A stretch of DNA of 64,000 nt from Okapia johnstoni (GCA_024291935.2 CM044320.1:53200001-53264000); one strand, 5' to 3'; numbered from the stretch's first letter, positions 13,401 through 23,819 are shown. Program-made: numbers and translations. The notes: generated by a model from the sequence alone, not told the origin.

Positions 13401-16400
13401 CCTGAAGAAATCTGTATCATTTGCTGACATTACCGCTCTGCTTGAAACCTTGAATAGCCCCTGCATTCTGAATTGTACTGCTTCACTTCAAAGGAAAAAG
13501 AAACTCTTCAGTATTTTAAAAATTAGGAAAATAGCTTGTGCTCATTGAGAACACTTAATGTGGTATAGAAGGTTATAGGGGTAACAAGTGAGAGTCCCTC
13601 AGTTTAGTGTATATGGCTCCAGATCTTTTTCTCAGTGTGAATGAACAGACAAATAAGTACTTATAGTTATTTTAAATACAGAAAATAGATACTATATATT
13701 TGTTCTATATTTTTTTACATTTGTTTTTTAATTCAGCAATGGTTCACATATATCCTTCCATATCAGAATTTACAAATCTCTTATGCTTTTTAATACCAAC
13801 TGTATGGAGTTTATGTAAACTTCCCCATTGATGAGCATTTAAAAGTACTCTCTTTTGGAAAAGAATATAAAAAAGAATTCATGTATACATACACACATAT
13901 GTATAATTGAATCACTTTGGCGTACACCTGAAACTAATACGACATTGTAAATCAATGATATCTTAATTAAAAAAATAAAAACTTATGCTTAGATAAATAA
14001 ATAGCTATACTCTCTTTTGGACTTTGACTTAATGGACTTTGAAAGGCCTTCCTCATCTGGATCCATCCTTCCTGTCCAATCTGATTTTCCTCCTCTCTAG
14101 TCATACTTGGATTGTTGCTTTTAGAATTTATGTTGTGTATTCCTTTTCTGTGTCTTATGTTATCCTCTTATCTCTAATTAGGATTTCTCTTCTCCCACCA
14201 AATTACATATGTTCTTCAAGGTACAACTTAAATTCTACCTCTGCTTTTGAACATTTTGACATTATTCTATCCTTGTAGCCCTCACTGCTTTTCCTTTTTT
14301 CTGAATGTTCTCTGTGCCAAAAAAATATTAACTAATTACTTATCTATTAATTGACTTTTTTTTTCTTCTTTTTAAAAAACCTTAGAGGTTTTCCTAGGAT
14401 TCTTAAAGGCTTATGTTGAGAAATTTTCCTACAAGAGCATAACTACTGATAACTGGAAGGATTTCCTGTATTCCCACTTTAAAGATAAGGTTGGATTGTA
14501 AAAGCTTTCTTATTTTGCATGCCTAATCTATCATTATTTAATGGCTATTTGTTAGGCTGATTTGAGTTACCTGATAGTGGTACCGGGCCAGAATTTAAGA
14601 CTTAGTCTTTCATTGAATGTTTTCCTATTTAAAATGTGGTCTCAACAGGATGAACTAATGTGTAGAATTTTCCTGTATCAGAGCAACCTGCAATAACATG
14701 TTTCAGAGATTTGTGTGTGTACTTGATTTTCCTATTTAAATTATTTAAAAGAATACTGCCGATTAATATACATTTATTTCAGAGAGACTTAAAAATTACC
14801 TTGCACATCAGTGTAGACAGAATTACACATTTGAGGACCTAAAAATCTGTTTTAGATTTTTTTTTTTTCAATAGAAAAGATTGTTCTGTAGCAAACTGCA
14901 TGTGCCTTCTCTTCTCAGGTTGATATTCTCAACCAAGTGGATTGGAACACCTGGCTGTACTCGCCTGGACTGCCCCCTGTAAAACCCAAGTAAGGGCTTA
15001 CATTCTAATGCTTTCCTTCTCATTCTCTGAAATCCTAGAGCTCCTCAAAGTATCTCAGAGAGTTTTATGCCTTCCTTAAGCTATTAAGGTTGTGATCCAC
15101 ACCATTGAAGGCTATAAATAAAATCTGTATATTTATATATATTGTTTTTACAAAAATATCATAGCAACTTTATTCAGATATCCCTTGCTTGGAGAATGAA
15201 TAACCTAATTGTGGAATACTGGTTGTAATAGAATATTCTTCAGCAATAAAAGGAATTGAACTACTCATACACACAATATGAATGACAAAAGTGCTATGCT
15301 GAGGGAAGTAAGCAGACATAAAAGGGGACAAATTGAGTGGTTCCATTTACTTAATGCTTGTAAACAAGCCCTCTGGTGGCAGAATAGTACATTGATTGCT
15401 ATTATAGTGTCATAAGTTGAGGAACTTGACTAGAAGAGGGCATGACGGAAACGTCCAGAGTGCAGAGAATGTTCCATACCTTGACTGTGATGTTCAGTCC
15501 TTAGGTGAATATATTTGTTAAAATTCACTAAACTGTGAATATATTTGTTAATTATCATCTGTGCATTTCATTCTATATAAATTTTTTTCAATTGAAATAT
15601 AATCATAGGGGCCATTGCCCAATTTAAGCATTTGAGAGTATGTATACACAGAACCCGGAGAAGGCAGTGGCACCCCACTCCAGTCCTCTCACCTGGGAAA
15701 TCCCATGGACAGAGGAGCCTGGTGGGCTGCCATCTGTGGGGTCGCACAGAGTCAGACACGACTGAGCAACTTCACTTTCACTTTTCACTTTCATGCATTG
15801 GAGAAGGAAATGGCACCCCACTCCAGTACTCTTGCCTGGAAAATCCCATGTATGGAGGAGCCTGGTGGGCTGCCGTCCATGGGGTCGCACAGAGTCGGAC
15901 ACGACTGAGTGACTTCACTTTCACTTTAAGCTATTACTAGTTTGTAATAAGAGTTGAGTTCTTAGGTGTTAGAACCTTAACCCTGGGGTCAAAAAAGTAA
16001 TTTCTGTGATATTATAAATATAAATTAGTTCAAGTCACTGAAGGTAATTACTGAGAGGGCTTCTCTCATGTCTCAGTGGTAAAGAATCTGCCTGCCAATG
16101 CAGGAGATGCGGGTTTGATCCCTGGGTCGAGAAGATTCCCCTGGAGAAGGAAATGGCAACCCATTCCAGTATTCTTGCCTGGGAAATCCCATGGACAGAG
16201 GAGCCTGTCAGGCTACAGTCTATGGAGTTGCAAAAAGTCGGACATGACACAGCAACTAAACAATAGCAACAACAATTATTTAGTGCCTCCTTTCTGTACA
16301 AAGATGGTGAGAGATACAGAAAAGAATAAGGTATTGCCCTTTTCTTGAAAACCTTTGCAGTAAGAAAAATAACACAAAAGCCTTATGTTCATTATTAAAA

Positions 16401-19400
16401 CAGTGTCATAAATTACCATCCCCACTTCCAGAGGAGGCATATTAGGCTTAGCTAGAGTAAAGTGTCTTGCCAAAGGTTGCACAGCAGGTAATGAGAGTTG
16501 AGATTTAAACCTTGATTGCCATCACCCCATTATACTGCCTTTTAAACAAAGCACCCTCCTTAAAGCAGGGGCCTGGACCCTGGTCTCCCAAGAGTCCTGT
16601 TCAGAGATGCTGACTCTTCCATGTTGCAGCCAGGAGCTTGCTGTTCCCTCTCCCTGAGTACTCTTTACCCAGTTAATACCAGTCTCAACCCGAGAACCAC
16701 TTCCTCATGGGAGCACTCCTTGAACTCTCTAACTGGGCCAAGTGTCCCATTTTGGGTTTCGCAGTGCTGTGGATCACTTCTCCACAACTGTTGCCACGAC
16801 TGTAATCTTAAATTTATCTGTGTAATTATTAAGTCTTTCTCCTTCACTCCACTGAAGCACCAGGAGAACAGGGCTCATACCTGGTTCACTCGTTACTTTT
16901 CTTAGGACCTTGCCCTAAGAAAGGGTTGCTTCGCCTGCCTGGACTAATCCTTATTTAATTTTTTTCGTTACAATGAGAAGGAAGTTTCAGGCACCAAGAA
17001 ACAGACCAGCTGAAGATTGTTTTTCTTGTTTTGTTTTGTTTTTTTTACTGTCCTGCTGTTTCTTATGAAATCAGTGCCAAGTCATGTTCTAGTTGAAGGT
17101 AATTTATATCCTGAGCAGTCAAGGACCTCTGGTTCCACTTTGGGCTCGAGGGCAGTCAAAAGGGCCTGCCCACTGCCCATAGCCTGACTACTTCATGAAA
17201 ATAAACTGGCAGCTGATTCAAAAAATATCACTGCTGGGAACTCTCTGGTGGCCCAGTGGTTAGGACTCACGCTATCACTGCTAAGGGCCCAGGTTCAATC
17301 CCTGGTCAGGGAATTAAAATCCCACAAGCTATGGGGCTACAAAACAAAATGCAAACAAAAAGAAGGTCACTGCTTTGACCCTTTTATTATCTTGCCCCAT
17401 GGCACAAACTCTGAAAGCAAGTTCAGCGGTCACTTCTAATCAAAACTTACCTCATTTAGGCCCTGCAGGACAGGTACCCCTCTGTGTTCTAACAGAAATA
17501 TTTCACATCAAGCAAGCATGACTTACAGACAAAGAGAGATGTTTTACAAGAATTTCACACACATTACATGGTCTCTTCCATTGTTGCAAAATGCGTGATT
17601 TGTTTTCCAAGCTGAAAACACATAAACCTTAACATAAGTTGCTTTGCTTAATGGTCAGGGTTCGTTAATTCTGCTTTCTTCTGAAAAGAGAGGAACAAAA
17701 TCACAAGATTTCAGAGTCTCCCAAGGGTGTCACCATTATTTCCCTATCATCTAGAACAGTGCCTGTCACATAGCAGTTACTGACAGATCTGGTGGATGAT
17801 TAGATGGTTGGAATGGGAGGTAAAATCCACGACAGCAAGGACCTTGTGGTGTTTGCCATGTGGTTCTGTGTACCCGCAACTGCTCCTGCCATCAGCAAAC
17901 ACTGAATATGCTCAGCTCAGCCCAGCCCAGCCCATCCCAGCCCCTTTAGCACATACTACTGAAGCATGTGACAGTCTCTGCTAAGATGTTTTGGCATTCT
18001 CTTCAGTGCATAATCCAGTGTTGGGGCTTCCCCGGTGGTCCAGTGGTTAAGAACCCGTCTTGCAACGCAAGGGACAGTGGTTTGTTCCCACACGCCTCAG
18101 GGCAAGTAAGCCAGTGTGCCACACCTACCGAACCCAAGCTCTAGAGCTTGTGCTCCCCAACAAGAGAAGCCGCTACACGGAGAAGCCTGCATACCACAAT
18201 GAGAAGACCACACACAACAGTGAAAGTAGCCCCTGCTTGCTATGATGAGAGAAAGCCCTCGTGTAGCAACAAAGACCCAGCACAGACAATAATAATAAAT
18301 TAAAAAAAAAATAATCCAGTGTTTCATTAATTTGGTATCTACTTGGATTTCTGTGTTCTTAGAGGATATCAGTCATATTTAAATCAGGTAGAAGATTTCC
18401 TATTGCCATCACTCTGGGGTTATTTTCAAAAGAACTTTGAGATTTAAGTATGTTCTATAACTTCAGAATGGCATTGATGCAAAAGCATGTGGCTTTGTAT
18501 AAAATATAAGCTCTAATATTTTTTCATCATTGCAGTTACGATATGACCCTGACAAATGCTTGCATTGCCTTGAGTCAAAGATGGATCACTGTGAGTAGCA
18601 ATGTATGGTTTTTGCCTCCTTTTCGAATTGTACAAATACGTCTCTACTCAACGGAGTGGGGGAGTGGTGCTTTACTTATGAACTCATGTGCTCGGAAAGG
18701 ATGTTCATTCAGTCTGGTTTGTCCAAAATAACATATACCAGCCCCCAGTGTGTAAAGTTAAATTTGAGGGGAAAACAAATGAATGTTGATGGTATTGGTT
18801 CTGATTTTTCTTGATCTTAAAAGGGAAAGGGGAATATAGGCCTCTTAGGGGAGAGGAAATGATTTTTAAGGAGTGGTGAATAAAGGGGCTCTTAGAAGAA
18901 GAGATAGGGAGGCATAGTTTCCCCCAAAGTTTGGGAATGGAGTGTAAGAGAGGAGTAGAAAGCTCCAGGTATTAGGAGAACCAAGGGAGAGCCAGCAAAA
19001 GGAAGAGAAACCAAATCAGAAGTAAGGCAAATCAGGAAAACAGAGCAAGAAACCATGACAAAGATACTCTGGTTTTAAATAAAATATGAGCATAAGGAAA
19101 TATAAAATTCAGCAGTTTGCTGTCAGAGTTGTAGGCTGACTGTACGCATATGTGCCTCCTCTGTCAGTACTTTGCCCTCCCCAGCTCACTCTTCTCTCTG
19201 CCCACCTGGCCCTGCCGTGTAACCATGACCGTGGATTTTGGGTTTATCTTTCCCCTGCTCTTTATGTTTTTAGCACGAATGAGTATATCCTCGATAGTTT
19301 AAATTTGCATGTTTTTAAGCAAAGAATGAGATCTGTAACTTCTAATATTGAGGTAAGTTTTCTAAAAAGGGAAGAAGTTCTGATATTAAGGGCATTTTGA

Positions 19401-22400
19401 AGGGGAGGAAACTGTAAAATAATGTCTCTATACAAAGGTATATAAGCATACATTAAATTTTCTGGAGGAATAGATGAGGAACTATTAATATAGGTTTCTG
19501 AGGAGTGGGACTTAGAGACAGGGAGCAAAAGCAGGAATTTTTCATTTGGTCCTATTTGATTTTTTTTTCATACCTTTGCATATATTTCTTTTAAAAGAAA
19601 ACCTAGTTTAAAACAATTTGAAACTATTGTAAAAGATTCAAAAAATACCCATTTTGATAGGCTTTACTGATATTCCTTAATCATTTCCTCAAAGATAAAT
19701 CACAGTGAATCCTAAATTGAAAAGTACAGAACCACTTTTTTTTTCCTTTGACAATTTCCAGGATTTAAGCAGGGGAAAATAGAATATGTGGAGATGAAGG
19801 GAAAGATCTGTTTGTGGCCTTATGTGTTCCTTAGTGCAATTTGATTTTAAAGAATATGGAATTTGATTTTTTACCCACATTTTTGAATTGGCCTGTAAAT
19901 TACCTGCCATGTATTTTGCGGTGTTTCTTTACTTTGGAAATCTATATAATGCAAATGGCAGAGGATGTCAGGTTTCCTCCACGCTTACTATTAATAGTCT
20001 AATTTTTCTTAAGTAATATAGATCTAGGAATCATATCAGCTCTTTAACTTACACTGATGCCATCTCAGAATGATTTAAAATAGCTAATGCTTAATTTTAT
20101 TTTTTTATAATCTTACGTATCCTTGTATTTCTCTTTCTTAACTTTTATGTCAGATAAACCAATACATTTTGTCGATATGTACATGAATGTAAATAATCAG
20201 GCAACATTTATTTCAGGCCAAAGATGATGATTTAAATTCATTCAGCTCAGCAGACCTAAAAGACTTCTCTTCCCATCAAGTAAATGAATTTTTAGCACAG
20301 ATGCTCCAGAGTGTAAGTACTAACTCAAAACATTAGAAATTAAAATGGGTATAAAAGACTATTCCTCTGATGCTGGGGAGGCTGGATGGAATGAGAAATG
20401 CTGGCAGTGAAGTTAGTTGGGAGACTTGAAGGAGCCCAGGACAGAAGGGAGGGAGCTGGTGGGAAGGGAAAGAACAGGACAAGGAGAAGGAGATCACAGG
20501 GGCTTTGGAGACTCACTGGATTAGGGGTTAACAGGAAGAAGTCCAGGCAGATATGAAGGTTTCAAAGGCAGGGGATTAAATGAATATGCACAGCTGAGAG
20601 GAGATGCTATATGTTGAGTGGGAGACAATGAGGTCTTTCTTATTATAAGACAGGGAGCTCTTAGGTCTAAGGACCTTGAGAGGGATGGAGACTTTTGAAC
20701 AGAATTTCCTGTGGAATCAATGCAAGATGAGGAATAGGATTTTACAGCAACAAGGGCTTTAGAGCAATTTTTAGTGCATGAAGCCATCATCACATACTTC
20801 TGTAGCTCCTCCTGCCCGTCTCCTGGAACTGTGAAAAGAGACATGATGGGATGACTGAGGAGCAGGCACATCAAACGCTGGGAGAGGAGGGGCACTGAGG
20901 ACGAGACCTTAACCTGCTGGCCAGCCTGGCTTGACTTGAAGCTTAGTGGAATTGAAACAATTCAGGATGTCAGTGAGAGCAGAGATGGTTAATGAGTGGG
21001 AGTGAGGTTCTGTAAGGTAAAGTCATGGCTGGAGCAGAGAGTTACCAACTACCTCGTGGTTCCTCAGCCTGCATTATGCGGCACCACAGACTCTCCGCTT
21101 GACCAAACCGAACTCTTCTTTCTCTCCTTCACCCAAACTTGTTCTCCTTTTAGGGCGGGTTAACCTGGGCACAAGGGCTCCCCAGATGGCACAGTGATAA
21201 AGAATCTGCCTGCCAATGCAGGAGATGGAAGAGAGATGGAGATGGTTTAATCCCTGGGTTGGGAAGATCCCCTGGAGTAGGAAAGGGCAATCCATTCCAG
21301 TATTCTTGCCTGGAAAATTCCACAGACAGAGGAGCCCAGTGGGCTATAGTCTGTGAGGTTGCAAAGAGCCAGACACGACTGAGCACACTCTCACACACAC
21401 AACTTGGGCACAAGAGTTTATGAACCCCCTGAAACTGTACACATAAGTTTGTGTTTAGATGTAAATGTACTTTCCCCTTAAGGAAAGGGTACATATTAGT
21501 CATCAGATTCTGATGGGGTCTGTAAGATAAAAATTTAAAAACTGCTATTTTGTAGGGTATTGATAATTTAAAAGGGATTTCAGAGGAAACATACAAAGAT
21601 AACACTGGGTGAACTCAGGAAGAAAATTAACTGTGATTGAATCTGGAGAATAGAATAAATTTAAGATATGTAAAGTATAAGGAAGAACTTGAAAGATTCT
21701 CTAAAGGGTCTGAAAGTTAGTATTTATATACATCCAAAAGTCTCAAGAGAGTACTTCTCATTAAATTAAATTAAATTAAATTAAATTAAATTAACCCTTG
21801 GCTCGCAGCGCTTCCCTGGTGGCTCAGACGGTAAAGGATCTGCCTGCAGTGCAGGAGACCTGGGTGAGGAAGATCCCCTGGAGAAGGAAATGGCAACCCA
21901 CTCCAGTATTCTTGCCTGGAGAATTCTATGAGGAGCCTGGTGGGCTACAGTCCGTGGGGTCGCAAAGAGTCGGACACGACTGAGTGACTAACACTTTGGC
22001 TCCTAACAGGACATCTGTATTCAGAATAAGTTTGCACAAAATTTATCTTAGTGTGCATTTGTTTATTTTTATCTAACTTATTGCTATATTATACACTATT
22101 GAGGATTTTAATCGGGCTAAGAATTTCTCTCCCACTCCTTTCTTCCAAGGAATCCTGTTGAAATGATACGTTATACTTCTTTATTTTGCTCTAGGCACCT
22201 CTTCCATTGGGGCACATAAAACGAATGCAAGAGGTGTACAACTTCAATGCCATTAACAATTCTGAAATACGATTCAGGTACATCATTTTAACTTGTCTCT
22301 GTGGAAGAAAGTGGAAAACTAGTTTAACAGGTAGAGAAAGGGGAAGCAGCATATGAGACATACATGAGTCTCGAGAAATCCTTGTTAAATTTACTGCATC

Positions 22401-23819
22401 TATATACAGAATTATAATGGTCTTTAAGGAATATTTGCAGTGTCTGTAATAAGATCGTATTAATTTTTGTTAGAATTTTCTGTAAGCTTTTCTTGCCTTT
22501 AAAAAAATTAGAGTTAAAGATCCAGTGGTAAATCAGCCCTCTTCCACAACTAACCAAATGGGCTCTGAAATGGGAACAGTCAGAAATCTTTGATTCTGTC
22601 CATCTTTCTTAATTTAAATTTGGTAGTGTGAGCCTGAAACAAAGTTTAATTCCTTCAGAAACTGCATGTTAGGCCCATGAGCACCTACATAATCCAAATT
22701 CTAAAACATGATATTTTGCAAGAACACACTCTTCTTCCTTCTCTTCTCCAATTACTGAATGATATATATAAGGATTTGAGATTCTCAGAATAAGGACATA
22801 ATATGAAGTGGTGTACAGTGCAGCTATAATGGGATTATTTATCATTACAAAAGTTTTCAGATACGCCTGTCATATCCTATTTCCACCTCATTTTCCACCC
22901 CATACCCCCTAAAATCCTCGTTTTAGATGGTTACGACTCTGCATTCAATCGAAATGGGAGGAAGCAATTCCTTTGGCTCTAAAAATGGCGACTGAACAAG
23001 GAAGGATGAAGTTTACACGGCCCTTATTCAAGTAAGAACCAAGTCTCACTGTGCTTTGACTTTACATTAGGAATGGGAAAGAAAAATCTTCAACAGATAT
23101 TTTTGTTGTTGCTATAATACTTTGTACAGTGCAACCTAAAAATAATATTTTTAAATTTGTTAAAGATTATAGATACAATTTTGAAATAGGAGTTAACACT
23201 TCTAAATATTTAAAATTTGAGATGATTTCATTAGCTTTTTTAGAAGATTATCTGTTATGGGCCAGCCAAATAGGGTTAGATGCTGCTGAAAAGGAAATAA
23301 ATTGAAGGCAATCTTACATACACAGGAAGATCTTTAAAATCGAGTAGAAGATCATTGGTGAGTAGGGAAGGACAAGAAAAAAGTGTCTGAAGTTAAATGC
23401 AAGAAGGATCAAGCAGGTAAAGCCAAACCTGTTTAATTCAAATGTTGCAATTAGGTAGAAGAATAGGTTGCTTGACATATAATAAAGGAATGCTTGGTAA
23501 AAATCGAAAAAAGTTGTTATCTTGGCCACAAGATAAATTTAACAATTTAAAAATACCTCAGTGAAATTATTTTGACTATGAATTTGACAGGAATTCTGAA
23601 AAAAATATAACCTGACATATCTATTATTAATCTTATGTTTGCTTTGCAAGCATAATAAAATTTGCCAAAACAAGTCATTATCTTTTTTATTTTTAATGCA
23701 GGGACCTTGCTGCCTTTGACAAATCCCATAATCAAGCCATCCGTACCTACCAAGAGCACAAGGCATCCATGCACCCCGTGACTGCCATGCTTGTAGGGAA
23801 AGATTTAAAAGTGGATTAA
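4340..23819 (+). CDS. LTA4H: Leukotriene A4 hydrolase / aminopeptidase, 3' part of gene (15 exons)
   Basis: M1-family zinc metallopeptidase that hydrolyses leukotriene A4 to the chemoattractant leukotriene B4 and also acts as an aminopeptidase (for example on Pro-Gly-Pro); cytosolic. Exons: 4340-4444, 5444-5496, 10104-10176, 10449-10589, 11430-11453, 11970-12040, 12487-12598, 13156-13300, 14386-14489, 14919-14989, 18536-18590, 20217-20312, 22195-22277, 22927-23031, 23702-23819. They total 1356 nt (451 codons plus stop) with closing phases, matching residues 161-611 of the 611-residue mammalian protein. Visible are the GGMEN substrate motif, HEISH zinc motif, third zinc ligand Glu in LNEGH, both active-site tyrosines (AYSSVPY) and the Arg/Lys carboxylate-binding site (GRMKF). 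Exons encoding residues 1-160 lie left of the window. One intron uses a GC donor. No frame break is seen, so the gene looks functional. Confidence 0.98.
5444..5496 (+). CDS. LTA4H: LTA4H exon 6, residues 196-213
   Basis: 53-nt exon encoding [18 protein letters not shown], flanked by CAG and GTGAGC. It ends two bases into the Arg213 codon. The intron that follows holds the BovB insertion. Confidence 0.95.
5678..5712 (+). repeat. Target-site duplication, left copy (BovB)
   Basis: 35 bp (CCAGTCACCCCTTGG... to ...ATTAGAGAA) identical to 7469-7503, bracketing the BovB insertion. Confidence 0.93.
5713..7468 (+). mobile_element. BovB LINE (RTE clade), 5'-truncated
   Basis: About 1.76 kb from the 3' half of a BovB retrotransposon in LTA4H intron 6. 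It carries the reverse-transcriptase frame and ends in the typical GACTGAACTGAACTGAAC tail. It is flanked by a perfect 35-bp duplication, which implies a fairly recent insertion. The 3' end shares its sequence with the Bov-tA and BovA tails nearby, consistent with BovB mobilising those SINEs. Confidence 0.95.
5739..7457 (+). pseudogene. BovB reverse transcriptase, nearly intact frame with two stop codons
   Basis: One reading frame runs the whole length, broken only by TAA at 5958-5960 and TGA at 7314-7316, before the natural TGA at 7455-7457. The open stretch 6060-7316 shows RT motifs: IDYAKDFD (motif A, with Lys-Asp where Ala-Phe is common), [10 protein letters not shown] (motif B) and the catalytic box YADD at 6687-6698. 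The N-terminal endonuclease is missing. The TGA fits CpG decay of an Arg CGA codon. Not a host gene. Confidence 0.92.
7469..7503 (+). repeat. Target-site duplication, right copy (BovB)
   Basis: Identical over 35 bp to 5678-5712. Confidence 0.93.
8035..8125 (+). repeat. MIR fragment
   Basis: 'gtgaggattgatagacc...gtaaagctcctgacata...actcgctaaataataatt' matches the 3' part of MIR in forward orientation. Confidence 0.65.
8175..8366 (+). repeat. Bov-tA SINE with target duplication
   Basis: GGCTTCCCTAGTGGCTCAGC head through 'gtcagacacgactgagcgac'. Flanked by CCAATGCATCA and CCAGTGCATCA. Confidence 0.92.
8380..8535 (-). repeat. MIR, reversed
   Basis: Contains 'aactcagtgagtttaaataactggctcagaatagcagagct', the reverse MIR core. 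Confidence 0.65.
8870..9186 (-). repeat. MER5A-like hAT remnant split by a CHR SINE
   Basis: The halves 8870-8933 (TGGTCTACAGACCAATAGC..GGCATCTCCTGGGAG) and 9089-9186 (..CCAGACCTGCTAC.., ..GTTTGAGAGACACTGCC) read as one MER5A-type element interrupted at 8934-9077. Family assignment is from memory. Confidence 0.55.
8934..9077 (+). repeat. CHR-2-type SINE
   Basis: GACTTCCCTGGTGGTGCAGT head, TTCAATCCCTGG box and 'cacagccaaataaataaat' tail. Flanked by AGAAATGCAAG / AGAAATACAAG. Confidence 0.9.
9440..9700 (-). repeat. Probable old L1 3' fragment, reversed
   Basis: 'cctggtaaccactgttctgttttctgtttc' and 'cataatatccttaaggttcttccatgtt' resemble reverse L1 3' UTR sequence; the same phrases recur in 46938-47566. 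Confidence 0.55.
10104..10176 (+). CDS. LTA4H: LTA4H exon 7, residues 213-237
   Basis: 73-nt exon encoding [20 protein letters not shown] and EFSE. The acceptor is strong (TTTTGCAG), but the donor is GTTGGT, which is weak because it lacks a purine at +3 and G at +5. Confidence 0.95.
10449..10589 (+). CDS. LTA4H: LTA4H exon 8, residues 238-284, GGMEN motif
   Basis: 141-nt phase 0-0 exon. It carries [11 protein letters not shown], the exopeptidase motif that binds the substrate N-terminus (Glu272 counting Met1). The donor is a consensus GTAAGT. Confidence 0.97.
11430..11453 (+). CDS. LTA4H: LTA4H micro-exon 9, residues 285-292
   Basis: A 24-nt exon encoding AGDKSLSN between a TTTTTTTAG acceptor and a GTAAGTT donor. 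Both phases are 0, so skipping would delete eight residues just before the zinc motif without shifting frame. Human LTA4H is also reported to have a smallest exon of 24 bp. Confidence 0.94.
11970..12040 (+). CDS. LTA4H: LTA4H exon 10, residues 293-316, zinc motif HEISH
   Basis: 71-nt exon with [10 protein letters not shown]: zinc ligands His296 and His300 and catalytic Glu297 (one less in crystal-structure numbering). It ends two bases into the Trp316 codon. Confidence 0.97.
12487..12598 (+). CDS. LTA4H: LTA4H exon 11, residues 316-353, third zinc ligand
   Basis: 112-nt exon starting [12 protein letters not shown]. Glu319 is the third zinc ligand in the HEXXH-(18)-E arrangement. The donor is GTAAAT. 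Confidence 0.97.
13156..13300 (+). CDS. LTA4H: LTA4H exon 12, residues 354-402, active-site tyrosines, GC donor
   Basis: 145-nt exon with [18 protein letters not shown]: Asp376, Tyr379 (the residue alkylated in suicide inactivation) and Tyr384 (proton donor). The exon ends CCAG followed by GCAAGT, so its donor is GC rather than GT. Phase joins G + AG = Glu402 in the next exon. Confidence 0.96.
13862..13978 (+). repeat. L1 3' end fragment
   Basis: 'gtatacatacacacatatgtataattgaatcactttggcgtacacctgaaactaata' and an AT-rich tail match the L1 3' terminus, as at 26900-26999. Confidence 0.75.
14038..14340 (+). repeat. L2-like fragment
   Basis: 'cttcaaggtacaacttaaattctacctctgcttttgaa' follows the L2 3' region pattern, at heavy divergence. 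Confidence 0.45.
14386..14489 (+). CDS. LTA4H: LTA4H exon 13, residues 402-436
   Basis: 104-nt exon encoding [20 protein letters not shown] and [14 protein letters not shown]. The donor is the weak GTTGGA. Confidence 0.95.
14919..14989 (+). CDS. LTA4H: LTA4H exon 14, residues 437-460
   Basis: 71-nt exon encoding [20 protein letters not shown] and VKP. It ends two bases into the Asn460 codon and has donor GTAAGG. Confidence 0.95.
15656..15928 (+). repeat. Bov-A2 SINE (dimer)
   Basis: Two tandem BovA units (15656-15780 and 15800-15928), each running from GGAGAAGG to the 'gacacgactgag' end and linked by a CACTTTCACTTTTCACTTTC spacer. Confidence 0.92.
16057..16265 (+). repeat. Bov-tA SINE
   Basis: GGGCTTCTCTCATGTCTCAG head, TTTGATCCCTGGGTCGAG box and BovA body ending 'gacacagcaactaaacaa'. 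Confidence 0.92.
16390..16530 (-). repeat. MIR, reversed
   Basis: 'agtaaagtgtcttgccaaaggttgcacagcaggtaatgagag' is the reverse MIR core. Confidence 0.65.
16630..16920 (+). repeat. L2-like fragment
   Basis: 'gcttgctgttccctctccctgagtactc...ccttcactccactgaagcaccaggagaacagggctcat' matches the L2 3' region layout. Confidence 0.55.
17237..17362 (+). repeat. CHR-type SINE
   Basis: GGAACTCTCTGGTGGCCCAG head, GGTTCAATCCCTGGTCAGGG box and a short A-rich tail. Confidence 0.85.
17718..17800 (+). repeat. L2 3' end fragment
   Basis: 'ctagaacagtgcctgtcacatagcag...tggatgattaga' is the L2 3' terminus pattern. Confidence 0.6.
18023..18310 (+). repeat. CHR-type SINE with target duplication
   Basis: GGGGCTTCCCCGGTGGTCCA head and CHR body with an A tail. 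Flanked by a perfect ATAATCCAGTGTT at 18010-18022 and 18311-18323, in LTA4H intron 14. Confidence 0.92.
18536..18590 (+). CDS. LTA4H: LTA4H exon 15, residues 460-478
   Basis: 55-nt exon encoding [18 protein letters not shown], the linker into the C-terminal helical domain. Acceptor TTGCAG, donor GTGAGT. Confidence 0.95.
18591..20216 (+). other. LTA4H: LTA4H intron 15, no recognised element
   Basis: 1.6 kb of unique-looking, AT-rich intron with a purine-rich run near 18820-19060. I see no ruminant SINE or coding exon in it. Confidence 0.6.
20217..20312 (+). CDS. LTA4H: LTA4H exon 16, residues 479-510
   Basis: 96-nt phase 0-0 exon starting [19 protein letters not shown] and ending LAQMLQS, part of the C-terminal alpha-helical domain. 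Donor GTAAGT. Confidence 0.95.
20340..21160 (+). other. LTA4H: LTA4H intron 16 left part, unclassified
   Basis: Purine-rich sequence without a repeat I can name; possibly an ancient interspersed element. No exon is recognised. Confidence 0.4.
21176..21400 (+). repeat. Bov-tA SINE with target duplication
   Basis: GGCTCCCCAGATGGCACAGT head through 'agacacgactgagcacactc'. Flanked by AACCTGGGCACAAG and AACTTGGGCACAAG. An imperfect internal repeat (GAGATGGAAGAGAGATGGAGATGG) lengthens the tRNA-like part. Confidence 0.92.
21761..21794. repeat. (TTAAA)n microsatellite
   Basis: About seven uninterrupted TTAAA units. Confidence 0.95.
21808..21997 (+). repeat. Bov-tA SINE
   Basis: CGCTTCCCTGGTGGCTCAGA head with a short deletion in the B-box region, then a BovA body ending 'ggacacgactgagtgactaac'. 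Confidence 0.92.
22195..22277 (+). CDS. LTA4H: LTA4H exon 17, residues 511-538
   Basis: 83-nt exon encoding [20 protein letters not shown] and NNSEIRF. It ends two bases into the Arg538 codon. Confidence 0.95.
22927..23031 (+). CDS. LTA4H: LTA4H exon 18, residues 538-573, carboxylate-binding site
   Basis: 105-nt exon with [12 protein letters not shown]. Arg564 and Lys566 (563 and 565 in crystal numbering) bind the carboxylates of LTA4 and peptides. Confidence 0.96.
23702..23819 (+). CDS. LTA4H: LTA4H terminal coding exon 19, residues 573-611 and stop
   Basis: Coding part of the last exon. It ends [15 protein letters not shown] then TAA at 23817-23819, the expected C-terminus of the family. 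Confidence 0.97.

Noticed and set aside
15632..15940. Open frames of 60-150 codons over SINE copies (also near 16076, 21150, 25268, 27416, 32247, 35916, 53443 and 56379)
   Set aside because: They coincide with Bov-tA or Bov-A2 copies and encode the usual SINE-derived peptides (for example 'MDRGAWWAA', '[10 protein letters not shown]'). No gene context.
16090..16130. tRNA-like A and B boxes (GGTTTGATCCCTGGG type) recurring through the window
   Set aside because: They belong to tRNA-Glu-derived SINE heads; no complete tRNA cloverleaf with anticodon arm and acceptor stem was found.
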